The notes below the pieces were generated by a model that saw only the letters and a program-made list of their open reading frames with translations, ran no database searches and was not told where the DNA came from. From Oligoflexia bacterium (GTDB taxonomy: Bacteria; Bdellovibrionota; UBA1018; CAIMNF01): DNA of 13,032 bases. The stretch is taken from NCBI GenBank assembly GCA_903858975.1, contig CAIOKW010000277.1:1-13032 (forward strand), written 5' to 3'. The position numbers and the translations under genes are program-made. Shown here one piece after another: positions 6,347 to 13,032 of this stretch. Numbering within the stretch: position 1 is the stretch's first letter; each line of letters starts with the position of its first letter.

Positions 6347-7049
6347 CTTCGGTCATTCCTTTGTTCATCAAAAGTCTTCGTTGAATCATATTGAGGAACT
6401 CTTGGGAAAAGCTTTCAACATCAAGACTTAAGCGCTTCATGCGATTCACAATATAGTTGTACGAGATCGCCGCTGGAATCGCTGCTGCGAGTCCCATCGC
6501 GGTTGCGATGAGGGCCTCTGAAATTCCAGGCGCCACTACAGCAAGAGATGCCGAACCCATAGCACCGATGTTTTGAAAGGAATTCATAATCCCCCAAACA
6601 GTACCGAATAAGCCTACAAAGGGCGCTGCGCTTGCAGTGGATGCTAGCCAATCCACATATTTTTCAAGTTCATCCACTTCTAGATTGTGGGCTCTGCTGA
6701 GAGCTCGTTCGATCGTGGTGATTTCAGGGGTACCTTCAGGGGAACGATTTTCTGCCGGAATTTTTCGAAGTTCGCGATAGCCGGCATCAAATGTTTTTGC
6801 GACCGGAGAATGGGGAAACTCCTCGATCCTCAGATGGATCTCCTCGAGTGTCCTTGAATTCCAGAAAAGATCACTGAAGGCCCGATTCTGACTTTGGGCG
6901 TTTTTAATGAGCTTGAGTTTCGTAAAAATGATGGCCCAGGTGAGCACCGATGCAGACAAAAGCATCAGTAGGATTAGCTTAACCAAAGGACCCGCATCAG
7001 CAATTAAGGTCCACGCACTCAAAGAAGAAGGAGTAGGGGCAGCGCTCAT
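6318..7049 (-). CDS. tolQ: TolQ, MotA/TolQ/ExbB-family proton channel
   Basis: TolQ is the multi-helix inner-membrane subunit of the Tol motor. It has 243 residues (E. coli 230). Helix 1 is at about 21-43, a cytoplasmic region at 45-135, helix 2 at about 137-158 and helix 3 at about 172-197. The strongest family signal is APFVGLFGTVWGIMNSF (142-158) with SEALIATAMGLAAAIPA (177-193). Thr150 and Thr183 have the same spacing as E. coli Thr145 and Thr178. Its ATG overlaps the stop of the upstream membrane-protein gene (ATGA), pointing to translational coupling, and its 3' end overlaps tolR. Confidence 0.96.
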   Translation of the reverse strand: MSAAPTPSSLSAWTLIADAGPLVKLILLMLLSASVLTWAIIFTKLKLIKNAQSQNRAFSDLFWNSRTLEEIHLRIEEFPHSPVAKTFDAGYRELRKIPAENRSPEGTPEITTIERALSRAHNLEVDELEKYVDWLASTASAAPFVGLFGTVWGIMNSFQNIGAMGSASLAVVAPGISEALIATAMGLAAAIPAAISYNYIVNRMKRLSLDVESFSQEFLNMIQRRLLMNKGMTEDGHESQANQ

Positions 7050-7894
7050 GGGAGGGTTATTTCCTTTCGAGGTTTCATCTTAGCATATTGGACTAAAATG
7101 AGTAGAATGAAGAGCATGATCTGAAGGTGTCCGTTTTGAAACAGGGTTTCCTCAGAATGGGAGAGTTTTAGCTGAAGGATCCCTGAGCTTTCATTTTCAA
7201 AAAAGTTTAATCCGAAGATTGCGTGGACGAGAATGAAGAAAGCCGAAATGAATCCGAGAGCTGACCAAAAGGAGCCAAAGATCCCAAACAAGAGGATGAG
7301 GGTCACCATTTCACTGAATTTGGGGCTAAACCAGATCCAATAGATGAGGAGAAGGGTCAGGGTTTCGAGCACCATCCGGTATCGAACCTCTACCAGTTCA
7401 TGGTGAATAATGACTCGAACTAAAAATTCGGTCGAGAATACGAATACAAAAATGAGAATTGCCCTAAATATCCATGCGTATGCGGCAAGGAAGTTCAGGT
7501 TTAATTGGGTCGAAAACCCTAAGAACTCGTACTCATGATTCAAGATCAGGGCGAGGACCATCACACTCCCAAAGCCAAGGCCCCTGAGAAAAGCGCGAGT
7601 GAGATCTGGAAAACCGGTGATCCTTGAGCCCCAAAGCTCACGGAGGGGAGCTCTGAAAAACAATAGCGCTGAAAGACAAGAGAGAGCAGCAAAGAGGATC
7701 TGATTTTCACTCAAAAACTGATTTAGGGTGCTCATTCGATTGAGGGTTGAGACTTGATGAGAAGTTAAGGTCCAAAAGAGCAGGATCGAGAGGGTAAAGG
7801 AGTGGAAGAGGGCATTCCAAAAAATGAGGAATCCCGAAACTTTGAGTGCAGGGAGTAATTTTCGAAAATGTCGATTGAGGTTCGCCTTCCACAT
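7046..7894 (-). CDS. polytopic membrane protein of unknown function, first gene of the tol operon
   Basis: I do not recognise this 282-residue protein with confidence. It has about seven hydrophobic segments (around 19-42, 64-82, 103-119, 136-155, 174-190, 196-230 and 257-271), so it is an integral inner-membrane protein with basic N- and C-termini. Residues STEFLVR (154-160) contain E156-x3-R160, and FILVHAIFG (220-228) contains F220-x3-H224. These recall the EExxxR and FxxxH motifs of CPBP/Rce1-like intramembrane proteases, but the first Glu is Thr155 and no clear third motif is seen, so proteolysis is only a possibility. It takes the place that ybgC holds in many tol operons and is coupled to tolQ by an ATGA overlap. 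The ATG at 7894 has no good ribosome site, and only 23 bases separate it from the divergent ftsE. Confidence 0.85.
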   Translation of the reverse strand: MWKANLNRHFRKLLPALKVSGFLIFWNALFHSFTLSILLFWTLTSHQVSTLNRMSTLNQFLSENQILFAALSCLSALLFFRAPLRELWGSRITGFPDLTRAFLRGLGFGSVMVLALILNHEYEFLGFSTQLNLNFLAAYAWIFRAILIFVFVFSTEFLVRVIIHHELVEVRYRMVLETLTLLLIYWIWFSPKFSEMVTLILLFGIFGSFWSALGFISAFFILVHAIFGLNFFENESSGILQLKLSHSEETLFQNGHLQIMLFILLILVQYAKMKPRKEITLP

Positions 7895-7907
7895 AGTTTA
7901 GACTATG
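7892..7907. promoter_or_regulatory. inverted repeat in the divergent tol/ftsE start region
   Basis: CATAGT-TTAG-ACTATG is a perfect 6-base inverted repeat with a 4-base loop. It includes the start codon of the leftward membrane-protein gene and fills most of the 23-base gap before ftsE. It could be an operator controlling both directions or a small hairpin at the 5' end of the leftward message. The promoters themselves must extend into the coding regions on each side. Confidence 0.3.
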
Positions 7908-7917
7908 GAAGTACACC

Positions 7918-8595
7918 ATGAAAAACACACTCCTAAAAGTTGAAAATTTATCAAAAGCTTATGCTCCAGGAGAGATCGTTTGGCAAAATGTCAACTTTGA
8001 TCTCGGCCGGGGGGACTTTCTCTATATCCTCGGTGGATCTGGAGCAGGGAAAAGCTCTTTGCTTCGTACTTTATCCAGTTTTGAGCAGCCAAGCGGAGGA
8101 AAAATTCTTTTCCAAGGCCAAGACTTGCTCTCTACGAGTCATACGGATCTCGAACGTATTCGTAAAAAGATTGCCTTTATTCCTCAAAACTTGGGTTTGA
8201 TCCCCGACCTGAATCTCCGGGATCACCTCGAAATGAGTCAGCTTTCGATTTCAAAGGCCGAAAGAACGGACGAAGCCGTGATGGCGAATTATCTGAATAT
8301 GATGGGGCTCAAAAACAAGCTCAATAAAAAGATGAGTGAGCTTTCTGGTGGTGAGCGTCAGCGAGTTGCAATTTTAAGAGCGCTCAGTAAAAAAGCCGAT
8401 ATTTTGATCGCGGATGAGCCGACTGGAGCTCAGGATTTTGAAATGACCTGGAAGCTCATGGATTTGTTTGTGAAGCTGAATTTGAGTGGAACTACACTGC
8501 TCTTGGCGACTCACGACCTTGAAATGGTTCGCAGACTCCGAAAACGCTGCGCAATTTTGAAGGATGGGAACTTTAAGGTGGAGGATCGAACATGA
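7918..8595 (+). CDS. ftsE: FtsE, ATPase of the FtsEX division complex
   Basis: FtsE is the cytoplasmic ATPase that, with FtsX, passes a conformational signal through the membrane to a periplasmic cell-wall hydrolase activator. All ABC ATPase motifs are present in 225 residues: Walker A GGSGAGKS (39-46), Q-loop Gln90, signature LSGGERQ (142-148), Walker B ILIADEP (162-168) and the switch His199. The family's usual DEPTGNLD appears as DEPTGAQD. GGAAG lies upstream of the ATG at a normal distance. The stop overlaps the ftsX start (ATGA). A LolD-like transporter ATPase would look similar, but the ftsX and envC-like neighbours decide for FtsE. Confidence 0.93.
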   Translation: MKNTLLKVENLSKAYAPGEIVWQNVNFDLGRGDFLYILGGSGAGKSSLLRTLSSFEQPSGGKILFQGQDLLSTSHTDLERIRKKIAFIPQNLGLIPDLNLRDHLEMSQLSISKAERTDEAVMANYLNMMGLKNKLNKKMSELSGGERQRVAILRALSKKADILIADEPTGAQDFEMTWKLMDLFVKLNLSGTTLLLATHDLEMVRRLRKRCAILKDGNFKVEDRT

Positions 8596-9449
8596 GCAAC
8601 TCTAGATTGTTTTTCAAGCTCGCATTTCTTCCGCTTCGCCGTTCTTGGTTTCTACTTGGGCTCATGTTGATTTCGTTCGCGCAATTGCTATTGGCGCTTT
8701 GGTTTTGTGGTGGAATTCAAAAAGAACTGAATCACACCGAAGCTTACGCAAGCCAAGCACGATTTGTGACGATCCAAATGAAAGATGACGCCAGTCCCCT
8801 TGATCCAGTAAAGGAAGCGCTACAGGGCGATGACATTTCAGTTGAGGAAATGAAAACGGAGACCATTCTTCAAAAAATGGAAGAGGAAGAGCCTGAAATT
8901 GTTCAAACGGTCCGATCGATTGGAAACGAGGGGCTTCAGTTAGTTCCAAAATTACTCCTCGCGCGGGGTCCGATGAGTGATGAAGTGATCGAAAAAATTA
9001 AAATGATGACCGAAGTATCAAAAGTGGAGTCAAGCCCCGTTCATCATGCAAGGCTTCAACATTTCTATAAGCACCTCGGTGTTGAAATGAAGATTTCGAT
9101 TGGACTGATTTTGTTTCTGATCCTGGTTCAGCTCATGGTGTTCCAGCGGATTCAAAGTCGTGATTCAGTAGAGGTGATGAAGAACCTTCTCGCTTGGGGA
9201 GTGAATCGACTTCAAGCTCGGGTTCCTGGATTTCTCTCGATTCTTAGTCTCAGTGGAGTTTCGTTTGCACTCTCGATCCTCGAGTGGGTATCCCTTCGAA
9301 AATGGGTCTGGAAGGAGAATTCCTTTCTGGGTGAGCTGAGTCTCGACCACACTCTTTCATTTCCACTTCTTCTCGCCCTAGTGACGATGGTGGGGATACT
9401 TGCGGGTGGTGTGTTGATGAGCTTTTCGGGGAGATCGGCTGAAGAATGA
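8592..9449 (+). CDS. ftsX: FtsX, membrane subunit of the FtsEX complex
   Basis: FtsX lacks transport function; its first periplasmic loop binds the hydrolase activator. The 285 residues show the FtsX layout: a basic N-terminus, helix 1 (about 18-40), a periplasmic domain (41-165) and three more helices (about 167-185, 213-233 and 256-276). The periplasmic domain has an acidic stretch with EEEEPEIV (97-104) and the segment leading to VSKVES (142-147), as in the FtsX extracellular domain. The sequence is diverged from E. coli FtsX, so the name rests on topology, size and neighbours. It overlaps ftsE and the envC-like gene by 4 bases on each side (ATGA), so the three are likely made in fixed ratio. 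Confidence 0.88.
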   Translation: MSNSRLFFKLAFLPLRRSWFLLGLMLISFAQLLLALWFCGGIQKELNHTEAYASQARFVTIQMKDDASPLDPVKEALQGDDISVEEMKTETILQKMEEEEPEIVQTVRSIGNEGLQLVPKLLLARGPMSDEVIEKIKMMTEVSKVESSPVHHARLQHFYKHLGVEMKISIGLILFLILVQLMVFQRIQSRDSVEVMKNLLAWGVNRLQARVPGFLSILSLSGVSFALSILEWVSLRKWVWKENSFLGELSLDHTLSFPLLLALVTMVGILAGGVLMSFSGRSAEE

Positions 9450-10585
9450 GGCTCACATTCGGATTTCTAATGCTTTTTGTTTTCTCCCAAGCGATGGCAG
9501 AGACGCCAACTAAGGTGAATTTGAATCAAAAGCTTGATTCTGTTCGGATGAAGCGACTGGCGCTTGAGAAAGCGCTGCTCGAGGCTGAGAAATCAAAGAA
9601 ATCTACGGAAGATCAACTCAAGCGCCTGAAGACTCTGCAGCAACTCCAAACGCAAGAAAAGTCGCTCACCCAGCAGCGCCTTCAAACGCTTGAGAAATAT
9701 TTACTGGAGCTCCAGTCCAGAAAGTCAGATGTGGAGAAGCGAGTGGAGAGTGCAAAAGTCTCACTCAAGGGAAAATTTTCAAAAATTATTCATCCGATTT
9801 TAGCCCAAAACGACCGTCTGATTCGAGGTGAAGAGGGAGAAGGGGAACGTAGACTTAAAGAAAAGATCCTCTCCAGTCTTGCCTACTCTGAACTCAAAGA
9901 ACTTGAAGGGCTTTATGCTGACTTGCAAGACGCAGAAGATATCGAAAGTCGCATTGAGCAGGAAAAGCAGCAAATTACTTCTTTGATGCAAGATGTATCT
10001 GAGCAAGAGTCACTCATATTATTTCATAAAAAGATCCGAGAGAATCTCACCTCAGAAAAGCATGAAGAGCAAATTCGACAGTTAGAAGAGTACCGCAAGC
10101 TCAAGATTTCAGAAGTCGAAATTGAGAAAATGATTTCTGAGTTTCAGGGACGTCAAAAGCTCGAAGAAGAAAAAGATCAAAAAAGGCGAATTCCGATCAT
10201 CTCCTTCAAGCCTCATAGTCTTCCTTGGCCACTTCAGGGAAAGCTAGTGGGAACCTATGGGCAGCATCGGGATGAAAAGTCAGGCCTCAATATTTTCAAA
10301 AAGGGTATCGAAATTTTGACGATCAACGACCATGCTGCAGTTTTAGCTGTACTGGATGGGAAGGTGCAGTATTCAGGGGAAATCCCTGGAAAAGGGAAAG
10401 TCTTGATTCTGGAGCACGCCCATTCCATCTATACGATCTATGGTGGGATGAAGGAGTTATCCCGGGTCAGCGGAGATACCGTAAAAGCGTCAGAAAAACT
10501 GGGCTTTGTTGAGTCTGAAACCCCGCTCTATTTTGAAATTCGAGCTAGGAACGTAGCTATTGATCCTGCGAAGTGGTTACAATAG
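9446..10585 (+). CDS. envC: EnvC-like murein hydrolase activator with degenerate LytM domain
   Basis: EnvC proteins are recruited by FtsX and switch on periplasmic amidases that split septal peptidoglycan. The 379 residues begin with a signal peptide (1-18, ending AMA). Residues about 25-245 are long, highly charged helices rich in Glu, Lys, Gln and Leu, typical of the EnvC coiled coil. Residues about 256-379 are an M23/LytM-type domain starting LPWPLQGKLVGTYG. The zinc ligands of active M23 peptidases are not visible: the usual HxxxD site is replaced around 274-290, and the final HxH motif reads LYFEIR (361-366), as in E. coli EnvC. The protein should therefore activate other enzymes rather than cut peptidoglycan itself. 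The start overlaps the ftsX stop by 4 bases. Sequence divergence leaves the exact amidase partner unknown. Confidence 0.9.
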   Translation: MRLTFGFLMLFVFSQAMAETPTKVNLNQKLDSVRMKRLALEKALLEAEKSKKSTEDQLKRLKTLQQLQTQEKSLTQQRLQTLEKYLLELQSRKSDVEKRVESAKVSLKGKFSKIIHPILAQNDRLIRGEEGEGERRLKEKILSSLAYSELKELEGLYADLQDAEDIESRIEQEKQQITSLMQDVSEQESLILFHKKIRENLTSEKHEEQIRQLEEYRKLKISEVEIEKMISEFQGRQKLEEEKDQKRRIPIISFKPHSLPWPLQGKLVGTYGQHRDEKSGLNIFKKGIEILTINDHAAVLAVLDGKVQYSGEIPGKGKVLILEHAHSIYTIYGGMKELSRVSGDTVKASEKLGFVESETPLYFEIRARNVAIDPAKWLQ

Positions 10586-10590
10586 TCCTT

Positions 10591-10596
10591 AAGGAG
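10591..10596 (+). promoter_or_regulatory. strong ribosome binding site of ctpA
   Basis: AAGGAG lies 5 bases before the ctpA ATG at 10602, in the 16-base gap after the envC-like stop. It is one of the few strong Shine-Dalgarno sites in the window and contrasts with the coupled starts upstream. It overlaps the palindrome CCTTAAGG (10587-10594), which could partly pair with it. Confidence 0.75.
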
Positions 10597-10601
10597 ACTT
10601 C

Positions 10602-11984
10602 ATGTTTCGATCACTTCTGGTTCATTCACTTTTATGTCTTATTGCATTTTCTGCCCTTGCGGCTGAAAGCTCAACGACACCGGTCCTCAATCAAAATGAC
10701 CGATATAAAAACCTGGAGCTCTTTCAGAAAGTACTTCAGTTTGTAGAAAAGAATTATGTAGATCCCACTCAAAACGATGCACTCGTTCATGGTGCAATCA
10801 AAGGGATGCTGGAGACTCTCGATCCTCATTCCAATTTTCTTTCATCCGAAGTTTATCGAGATATGAAAATTGATACGAGCGGAAAGTTTGGGGGAGTCGG
10901 AATTGAAGTCGGAATAAAAGAAGACATCTTAACCGTAATTGTTCCGATGGAAGATTCCCCGGCTTGGAAGGCTGGGGTTCAACCGGGTGATAAGATTGTA
11001 AAGATTAATGGCGAAAGCACCCGCGGCTACTCGCTTTCTGAGGCGATTGCAAAAATGAGGGGTAAGAATGGTTCCACCGTTAACCTGACTCTTTACCGTA
11101 AAGGATGGGCTAAGTTTAAGACGCTCGCACTCAAACGCCAGGAAATCAAAATTCGCTCTGTACGTTCTGAGATGATTGAAAATGGTTTTGGTTACGTCAG
11201 ACTTGCATCTTTTAACGAAAACGCGGCTCGTGATGTGAAGAATGCAATTGATAAGCTTGAGAGCAAAGAGAAACTAAAGGGTCTTGTTTTTGATCTTCGG
11301 ATGAATCCAGGAGGCCTTCTTGATCAAGCCGTTGATGTTTCCTCACTCTTCATCGATGAAGGAGTGGTGGTTTCAACGGTGGGGCGGGATCCATCACAAA
11401 AAGAAGTGAGATATGCGAAAAAGGGAAATGCGAGAAAAGATCTTCCCCTCGTGATTCTGGTGAATAGCAGTACCGCATCAGCAGCCGAAATCGTGTCTGC
11501 GGCACTTCAGGATCATCACCGTGCGATGATTTTGGGCGATACTACTTTTGGTAAGGGGTCGGTACAGACGATTATTGATCTCGGTAACGAAATGGGGCTG
11601 AAACTAACCATTGCTCGTTATTTCACTCCCAATGGCGTCAGCATTCAGGAGCGGGGAGTGGTGCCGGACGTAGTCTTAGATGAATATGATCCGAAGCTCT
11701 TGGCTCAGGCAAAAATTAAACGGGACTCACCTCGCGAGCGAGATCTCAAGGGACACCTGGTGAATCCAGTGAAGAGTCAGAGTCGAGATGAGTTTTCGAT
11801 GCAAGAGTTCAAAGACAAAACTAAATTAGCATCAAAAGATAAGCATGAGTCAGGGTCAAGTGATGATGAGGATCTGGGAGACATGATGCCCATCAAGTTT
11901 GATCCCAGTGAAGATTACCAAACCCAACAAGCGCTCAAGTATCTTAAATCCTTTGAGGTATTTAAAAAGCTGAAGAATGAGTGA
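10602..11984 (+). CDS. ctpA: carboxyl-terminal processing protease, S41 family
   Basis: CtpA-type proteases cleave near the C-termini of envelope proteins, including cell-wall hydrolases in several bacteria. The 460 residues start with a signal peptide (1-20, ending ALA). An N-terminal helical region (35-90) carries the LDPHSNFL segment (73-80). A PDZ domain spans about 96-166 (GGVGIEVG, AGVQPGDKIVKING). The S41 catalytic domain follows, with GYVRLASF (197-204), DLRMNPGGLL (231-240), STASAAEI (290-297) and GDTTFGKGSVQT (312-323). Ser293, Lys318 and Gln322 have the spacing of the CtpB triad Ser309/Lys334/Gln338. A charged, probably flexible tail (about 370-430) precedes a short helical end. 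The strong AAGGAG site fixes the start. It follows envC directly, consistent with turnover of septal hydrolase factors, which is inference. The stop lies inside the start of xseA. Confidence 0.95.
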   Translation: MFRSLLVHSLLCLIAFSALAAESSTTPVLNQNDRYKNLELFQKVLQFVEKNYVDPTQNDALVHGAIKGMLETLDPHSNFLSSEVYRDMKIDTSGKFGGVGIEVGIKEDILTVIVPMEDSPAWKAGVQPGDKIVKINGESTRGYSLSEAIAKMRGKNGSTVNLTLYRKGWAKFKTLALKRQEIKIRSVRSEMIENGFGYVRLASFNENAARDVKNAIDKLESKEKLKGLVFDLRMNPGGLLDQAVDVSSLFIDEGVVVSTVGRDPSQKEVRYAKKGNARKDLPLVILVNSSTASAAEIVSAALQDHHRAMILGDTTFGKGSVQTIIDLGNEMGLKLTIARYFTPNGVSIQERGVVPDVVLDEYDPKLLAQAKIKRDSPRERDLKGHLVNPVKSQSRDEFSMQEFKDKTKLASKDKHESGSSDDEDLGDMMPIKFDPSEDYQTQQALKYLKSFEVFKKLKNE

Positions 11985-13032
11985 TGATGATCTTCCACTC
12001 TTTCAAGCGAGTGGCAACAAAACGAAGTCGCCATCAGTCACCGTTGCTGAGATCACGTCTCGCATTAAGGCAAATTTAGAGTCCGAATTTCGGGATGTCT
12101 GGGTTCAGGGTGAGATCAGCAATTTGAAAGTTGCATCGAGTGGACACGTCTATTTTTCTTTGAAGGATGATGCGGCTACCATTTCAGCTGTGGCGTTCAA
12201 TTGGGGACGAAAGAAAGCATCGTTTGATTTGAAGGACGGTTTAGAGGTGCTTTGTCGCGGAAATGTTTCCGTATATGCCGCCCGAGGAAACTATCAGCTC
12301 ATTGTAGATGCGATTGAGCCACGAGGTGCCGGATCCCTTCAGCTTGCGTTTCAACAGCTGAAGGAAAAGCTTATGAAAGAGGGGTTGTTTGATCCTTCTC
12401 GTAAGAGACCGATTCCAAAGTATCCAGCAAAAGTTATTGTAGTTACTTCTCCTCAAGCAGCGGCACTCCGGGATGTGTTGACCGTTCTCAAACGGAGAGC
12501 TCCCTTTGTGGAAGTTCTGCTTATTCCGGCACTGGTACAAGGTGAAGACGCACCCGCAAAGCTGATTCAGGCGCTTAAAGTTGCGAATCACTACAAGCTC
12601 GGAGATGTGATTCTCTTGACCCGAGGGGGAGGAAGCATCGAGGATCTTTGGGGGTTTAATCACGAGGATCTCGCACGAGCCATCGCTGGAAGCGCGATCC
12701 CGGTGATCTCAGCAGTCGGCCATGAAGTGGATTTTACGATTGCAGATTTTGTGGCTGATCTGAGAGCGCCGACCCCTTCCGCAGGGGCCGAAATCATTAC
12801 GCAGCATTGGGTTGAAATGAGAGAGCGATCTCGTCAGCTTCAAGAGCGGCTGTTCATGTCGCTAAAGCGTGACTTAGTTTATAAGCGAAGAAGCTTAGAG
12901 GCGCTTTCCGCCCGACTCCGAAGTCCTAAAGATCAATTGAGAGAAAAAGCACAAAAACTCGATGAGCTCTCTCTGAGCTTGGAACGAAACATGCGTCTGA
13001 TGTTCGAGCGCAAGCAGATGCATTTAGAGAGG
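11977..13032 (+). CDS. xseA: exodeoxyribonuclease VII large subunit (partial, 3' end missing)
   Basis: XseA, with XseB, digests single-stranded DNA from both ends in the cytoplasm. The frame runs without a stop for 352 codons to the window edge; full-length proteins have about 400-460 residues. An OB-fold domain covers about 18-115 (TVAEITSRIK, VWVQGEISN, GHVYFSLKD). The catalytic domain follows, with RGAGSLQLAFQQLKEKL (118-134), VVTSPQAAALRDVL (155-168), RGGGSIEDLWGFN (216-228), SAVGHEVDFTIADFVADLRA (245-264) and PTPSAGAE (265-272). His249 and Asp252 match the catalytic His238/Asp241 spacing of E. coli. The rest is a long charged helix, as expected. The ATG overlaps the ctpA end by 8 bases, so translation is probably coupled; xseB would be expected just beyond the window. 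Confidence 0.95.
   Translation, partial: MSDDDLPLFQASGNKTKSPSVTVAEITSRIKANLESEFRDVWVQGEISNLKVASSGHVYFSLKDDAATISAVAFNWGRKKASFDLKDGLEVLCRGNVSVYAARGNYQLIVDAIEPRGAGSLQLAFQQLKEKLMKEGLFDPSRKRPIPKYPAKVIVVTSPQAAALRDVLTVLKRRAPFVEVLLIPALVQGEDAPAKLIQALKVANHYKLGDVILLTRGGGSIEDLWGFNHEDLARAIAGSAIPVISAVGHEVDFTIADFVADLRAPTPSAGAEIITQHWVEMRERSRQLQERLFMSLKRDLVYKRRSLEALSARLRSPKDQLREKAQKLDELSLSLERNMRLMFERKQMHLER

Noticed and set aside
141..7903. The 8-base word GTTTAGAC shared by the inverted-repeat regions at 141-148 and 7896-7903
   Set aside because: An 8-base match is expected by chance in 13 kb, and the two inverted repeats differ in their stems and spacing.
7880..7905. A TTGAGG / TAGACT pair as the ftsE promoter
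   Set aside because: The match is weak (about 4 of 6 in each box). With an 18-base spacing it would start transcription only a few bases before the ftsE ATG, leaving no room for the visible GGAAG site in the leader.
11480..11560. Loss of the catalytic serine in CtpA because the first Ser of the usual SASASE motif is Thr291
   Set aside because: Many active family members have TASASE at this place. The middle serine, Ser293, is the nucleophile and its spacing to Lys318 and Gln322 is intact.
12241..12663. A 140-codon minus-strand open frame
   Set aside because: It lies opposite xseA, whose plus-strand frame carries all the exonuclease VII motifs. The antisense peptide has no recognisable feature.

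Overview
The window is an ordinary-looking piece of Gram-negative chromosome with tightly packed genes. It holds a Tol system, FtsEX with an EnvC-type activator, a carboxyl-terminal processing protease and exonuclease VII. Many genes are joined by ATGA or TAATG overlaps. The moderate GC content, the ftsE-ftsX-envC-ctpA-xseA order and the lack of pal beside tolB suggest a delta-proteobacteria-like or Bdellovibrionota-like bacterium. That placement is inference only. No mobile element, CRISPR array, tRNA or rRNA was seen.

Left end (1-1551): the first 20 codons of a leftward gene with a signal-peptide-like start leave the window at base 1. A 206-base divergent spacer with two adjacent inverted repeats separates it from a rightward gene for an unrecognised 400-residue membrane-anchored, Pro/Ala/Ser-rich protein. 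That gene ends in a strong intrinsic terminator that lies inside the 3' end of the convergent aat gene.

Leftward cluster A (3725 down to 1441): a small HPt-like protein, a FadI-type thiolase and aat (N-end rule leucyl/phenylalanyl transferase). They are closely spaced, and thiolase and aat share one base (TAATG).

Leftward cluster B (7894 down to 3811): an unrecognised polytopic membrane protein, then tolQ, tolR, tolA and tolB, closed by a hairpin with a T-run. TolQ/TolR form the proton-driven inner-membrane motor, TolA spans the periplasm and TolB is the periplasmic propeller. Neither ybgC, pal nor cpoB is present here.

Rightward cluster C (7918 to the right end): ftsE, ftsX, envC-like, ctpA and xseA (cut off by the window end). 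FtsEX would drive the EnvC-type activator to switch on cell-wall amidases at the septum, and CtpA is a periplasmic/envelope protease. Clusters B and C start back to back with only 23 bases between them, so two machines for outer-membrane constriction and septal peptidoglycan splitting share one divergent control point. This layout, the unknown first gene of the tol operon and the degenerate HPt-like protein are the most interesting points. I did not find convincing evidence for a wholly new system.
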